This document shows, piece by piece, positions 32,735 to 33,535 of a stretch of DNA of 33,535 nt (positions within the stretch are counted from its first letter, which is position 1; the number at the start of each line of letters is the position of its first letter). Location of the stretch: positions 86,357 through 119,891 of the forward strand of contig JAAXJR010000013.1 of NCBI GenBank assembly GCA_012269745.1, given 5' to 3'. This stretch comes from Flavobacteriales bacterium (lineage in GTDB: Bacteria > Bacteroidota > Bacteroidia > Flavobacteriales > Schleiferiaceae). Made by a program: the position numbers and the translations under genes. A model generated the notes under the pieces. The model saw only the letters and a list, made by a program, of their open reading frames with translations. It did no database searches and was not told the DNA's origin.

Positions 32735-33253
32735 TTAACAGTCGCAGAAATAGCGTGCAAGTCCAGTTTCAAAAGTTATATCCGTAGTGTCCGCGGCTTT
32801 CGGAAGTAGGATCCAGTTGAAGCTGAAGTTGTCGCACAACAGTTGGTTGCACTGGGTTTCATCGACGGTTTTAAGGGCATAGCGCCACCCTTCGGGCGTA
32901 CTTGTCAGTTTTAGGTAGTTCGTGGCTAGACAGCTAATTTCCGTAGAAAAGCCAATCAACGTGTACTCGTCAAAATCGATTTCAGGATACTCGCAGTAGG
33001 GGCATTCTTCATCACGCGAAAACTGGGTGAGCGCGTCGTAAGCGCTGTCGCTGCGGATGATGTACGGCTCAAACAACTCAATATTTGGATCGTATTCTGG
33101 AGTCAACAGTACGATATTGGTTCCCTCAATATCATTAGTGAATTCGTAAGCCTCGTACTCAGTGTATAAATCGGTCCATTCACATTCAGGATCCAAGGTA
33201 CATGAGGTGAGGAGCAACCCGCCGACGAGGGTAAATAGTAGAAAATCTCGCAT
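32735..33253 (-). CDS. Cys-rich lipoprotein of unknown function
   Basis: This 172-residue lipoprotein has lipobox LTSC (Cys18). After the lipid Cys there are eight more cysteines, including a CPYC pair in EECPYCEY and a closing CDC, which suggests several disulfides in a small exported domain. The mature protein is rich in Asp, Glu and Tyr. No named family is recognised. It lies between a partial gene (24 bases upstream) and the haloperoxidase-like gene (11 bases downstream) on the same strand, so co-expression is likely. Confidence 0.75.
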   Translation of the reverse strand: MRDFLLFTLVGGLLLTSCTLDPECEWTDLYTEYEAYEFTNDIEGTNIVLLTPEYDPNIELFEPYIIRSDSAYDALTQFSRDEECPYCEYPEIDFDEYTLIGFSTEISCLATNYLKLTSTPEGWRYALKTVDETQCNQLLCDNFSFNWILLPKAADTTDITFETGLARYFCDC

Positions 33254-33277
33254 CTGGCTAAAATAGGGAAAAGCGCC

Positions 33278-33535
33278 CTATAAATTGCCCTTATATAGGA
33301 GTGCTGGACCATCGTTTTGAAGAACGACGAGCCCTTGCGGAGTTGCCACAAATTTTGAGGTTGAACCGCGCAAAATGAAAGGTGCATTGCTGCATAGAGC
33401 ACCAGAAGTTCCGTAGGTAAGTATGGCGCCACAGAAGCTTTCTTGTGTGCCTATGGAAGTGTGCATATTGTCCGCGCCACCGCCTAAGAGAAGACCGCGC
33501 TGTGTTTCAATAGCGCAGTTAATTGTTGCTTGTTG
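33278..33535 (-). CDS. Partial gene, C-terminal 85 residues
   Basis: The frame ending at 33278 stays open to the window edge, giving 85 residues of a protein whose start lies outside. An ATG at 33466 is internal, since the codons before it (RGLLLGGGADN) continue without a stop. The sequence is Gly/Ser/Thr-rich with short beta-like stretches (AILTYGTSGALCSN, FVATPQGLVVLQNDGPALL) and two Cys. It looks like the end of an exported beta-rich protein, but I do not recognise it. It is not a typical type IX sorting domain. The gap to the next gene is 24 bases. Confidence 0.6.
   Translation of the reverse strand, partial: QQATINCAIETQRGLLLGGGADNMHTSIGTQESFCGAILTYGTSGALCSNAPFILRGSTSKFVATPQGLVVLQNDGPALLYKGNL

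Noticed and set aside
1-33535. CRISPR array, tRNA, rRNA, insertion sequence or prophage
   Set aside because: No regularly spaced direct repeats, cloverleaf-like segments, transposase or integrase frames, or phage structural genes were seen by reading.

Overview
The window looks like a piece of a Bacteroidota chromosome, most likely a marine member of the Flavobacteriales. The evidence is a PorW/SprE lipoprotein of the type IX secretion/gliding machinery, an atp operon that stops after atpG (no atpD or atpC), an IPExxxVDY-family gene between rnc and pyk, many Bacteroidota-style lipoproteins, and promoter candidates of the form TAnnTTTG. Genes are packed tightly, many joined by TAATG or ATGA overlaps. 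No rRNA, tRNA, CRISPR array, insertion sequence or prophage was seen, and no gene-free stretch exceeds 200 bases.

Left part (1-9156) is mostly housekeeping: cvpA, a small conserved hypothetical, two tandem paralogous lipoproteins, pheS, a pterin carbinolamine dehydratase, and the minus-strand run acpP-fabF-rnc-IPExxxVDY-pyk. purN-rnhA diverge from acpP. A membrane-anchored M23 peptidase converges on rnhA.

Middle part (9231-18080) runs on the plus strand: PorW/SprE, a bactofilin overlapping it by four bases, AtpZ, a small membrane protein, then atpB-E-F-H-A-G and a strong terminator. Two hairpins without a clear U-tract sit just after atpE and just after atpA, the two genes here whose products are needed in several copies per enzyme. 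Subunit a has a signal peptide and a histidine-rich segment.

Right part (18233-28387) begins with a 58-residue helix-turn-helix gene and an orphan histidine kinase. It continues as a close-packed series: enoyl-CoA hydratase, serine esterase, DUF819 membrane protein, small membrane protein, secreted M28 peptidase, a glycosidase-kinase fusion, and a GH97 alpha-glucosidase lipoprotein. It ends at a terminator followed by a short membrane protein. A minus-strand series (33535 to 28763) converges on this: a partial gene, a Cys-rich lipoprotein, a vanadium-haloperoxidase-fold lipoprotein, an MFS transporter and a cytoplasmic GH37 trehalase.

The carbohydrate genes at 24458-31408 fit an alpha-glucoside scheme. 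GH97 would cleave glycans outside, MFS would import, and trehalase and the fusion protein would act in the cytoplasm. The fusion of an (alpha/alpha)6-type glycosidase to a uridine-kinase-like P-loop kinase is the most unusual item. It suggests one polypeptide that releases a product and phosphorylates it, but the substrates are unknown.
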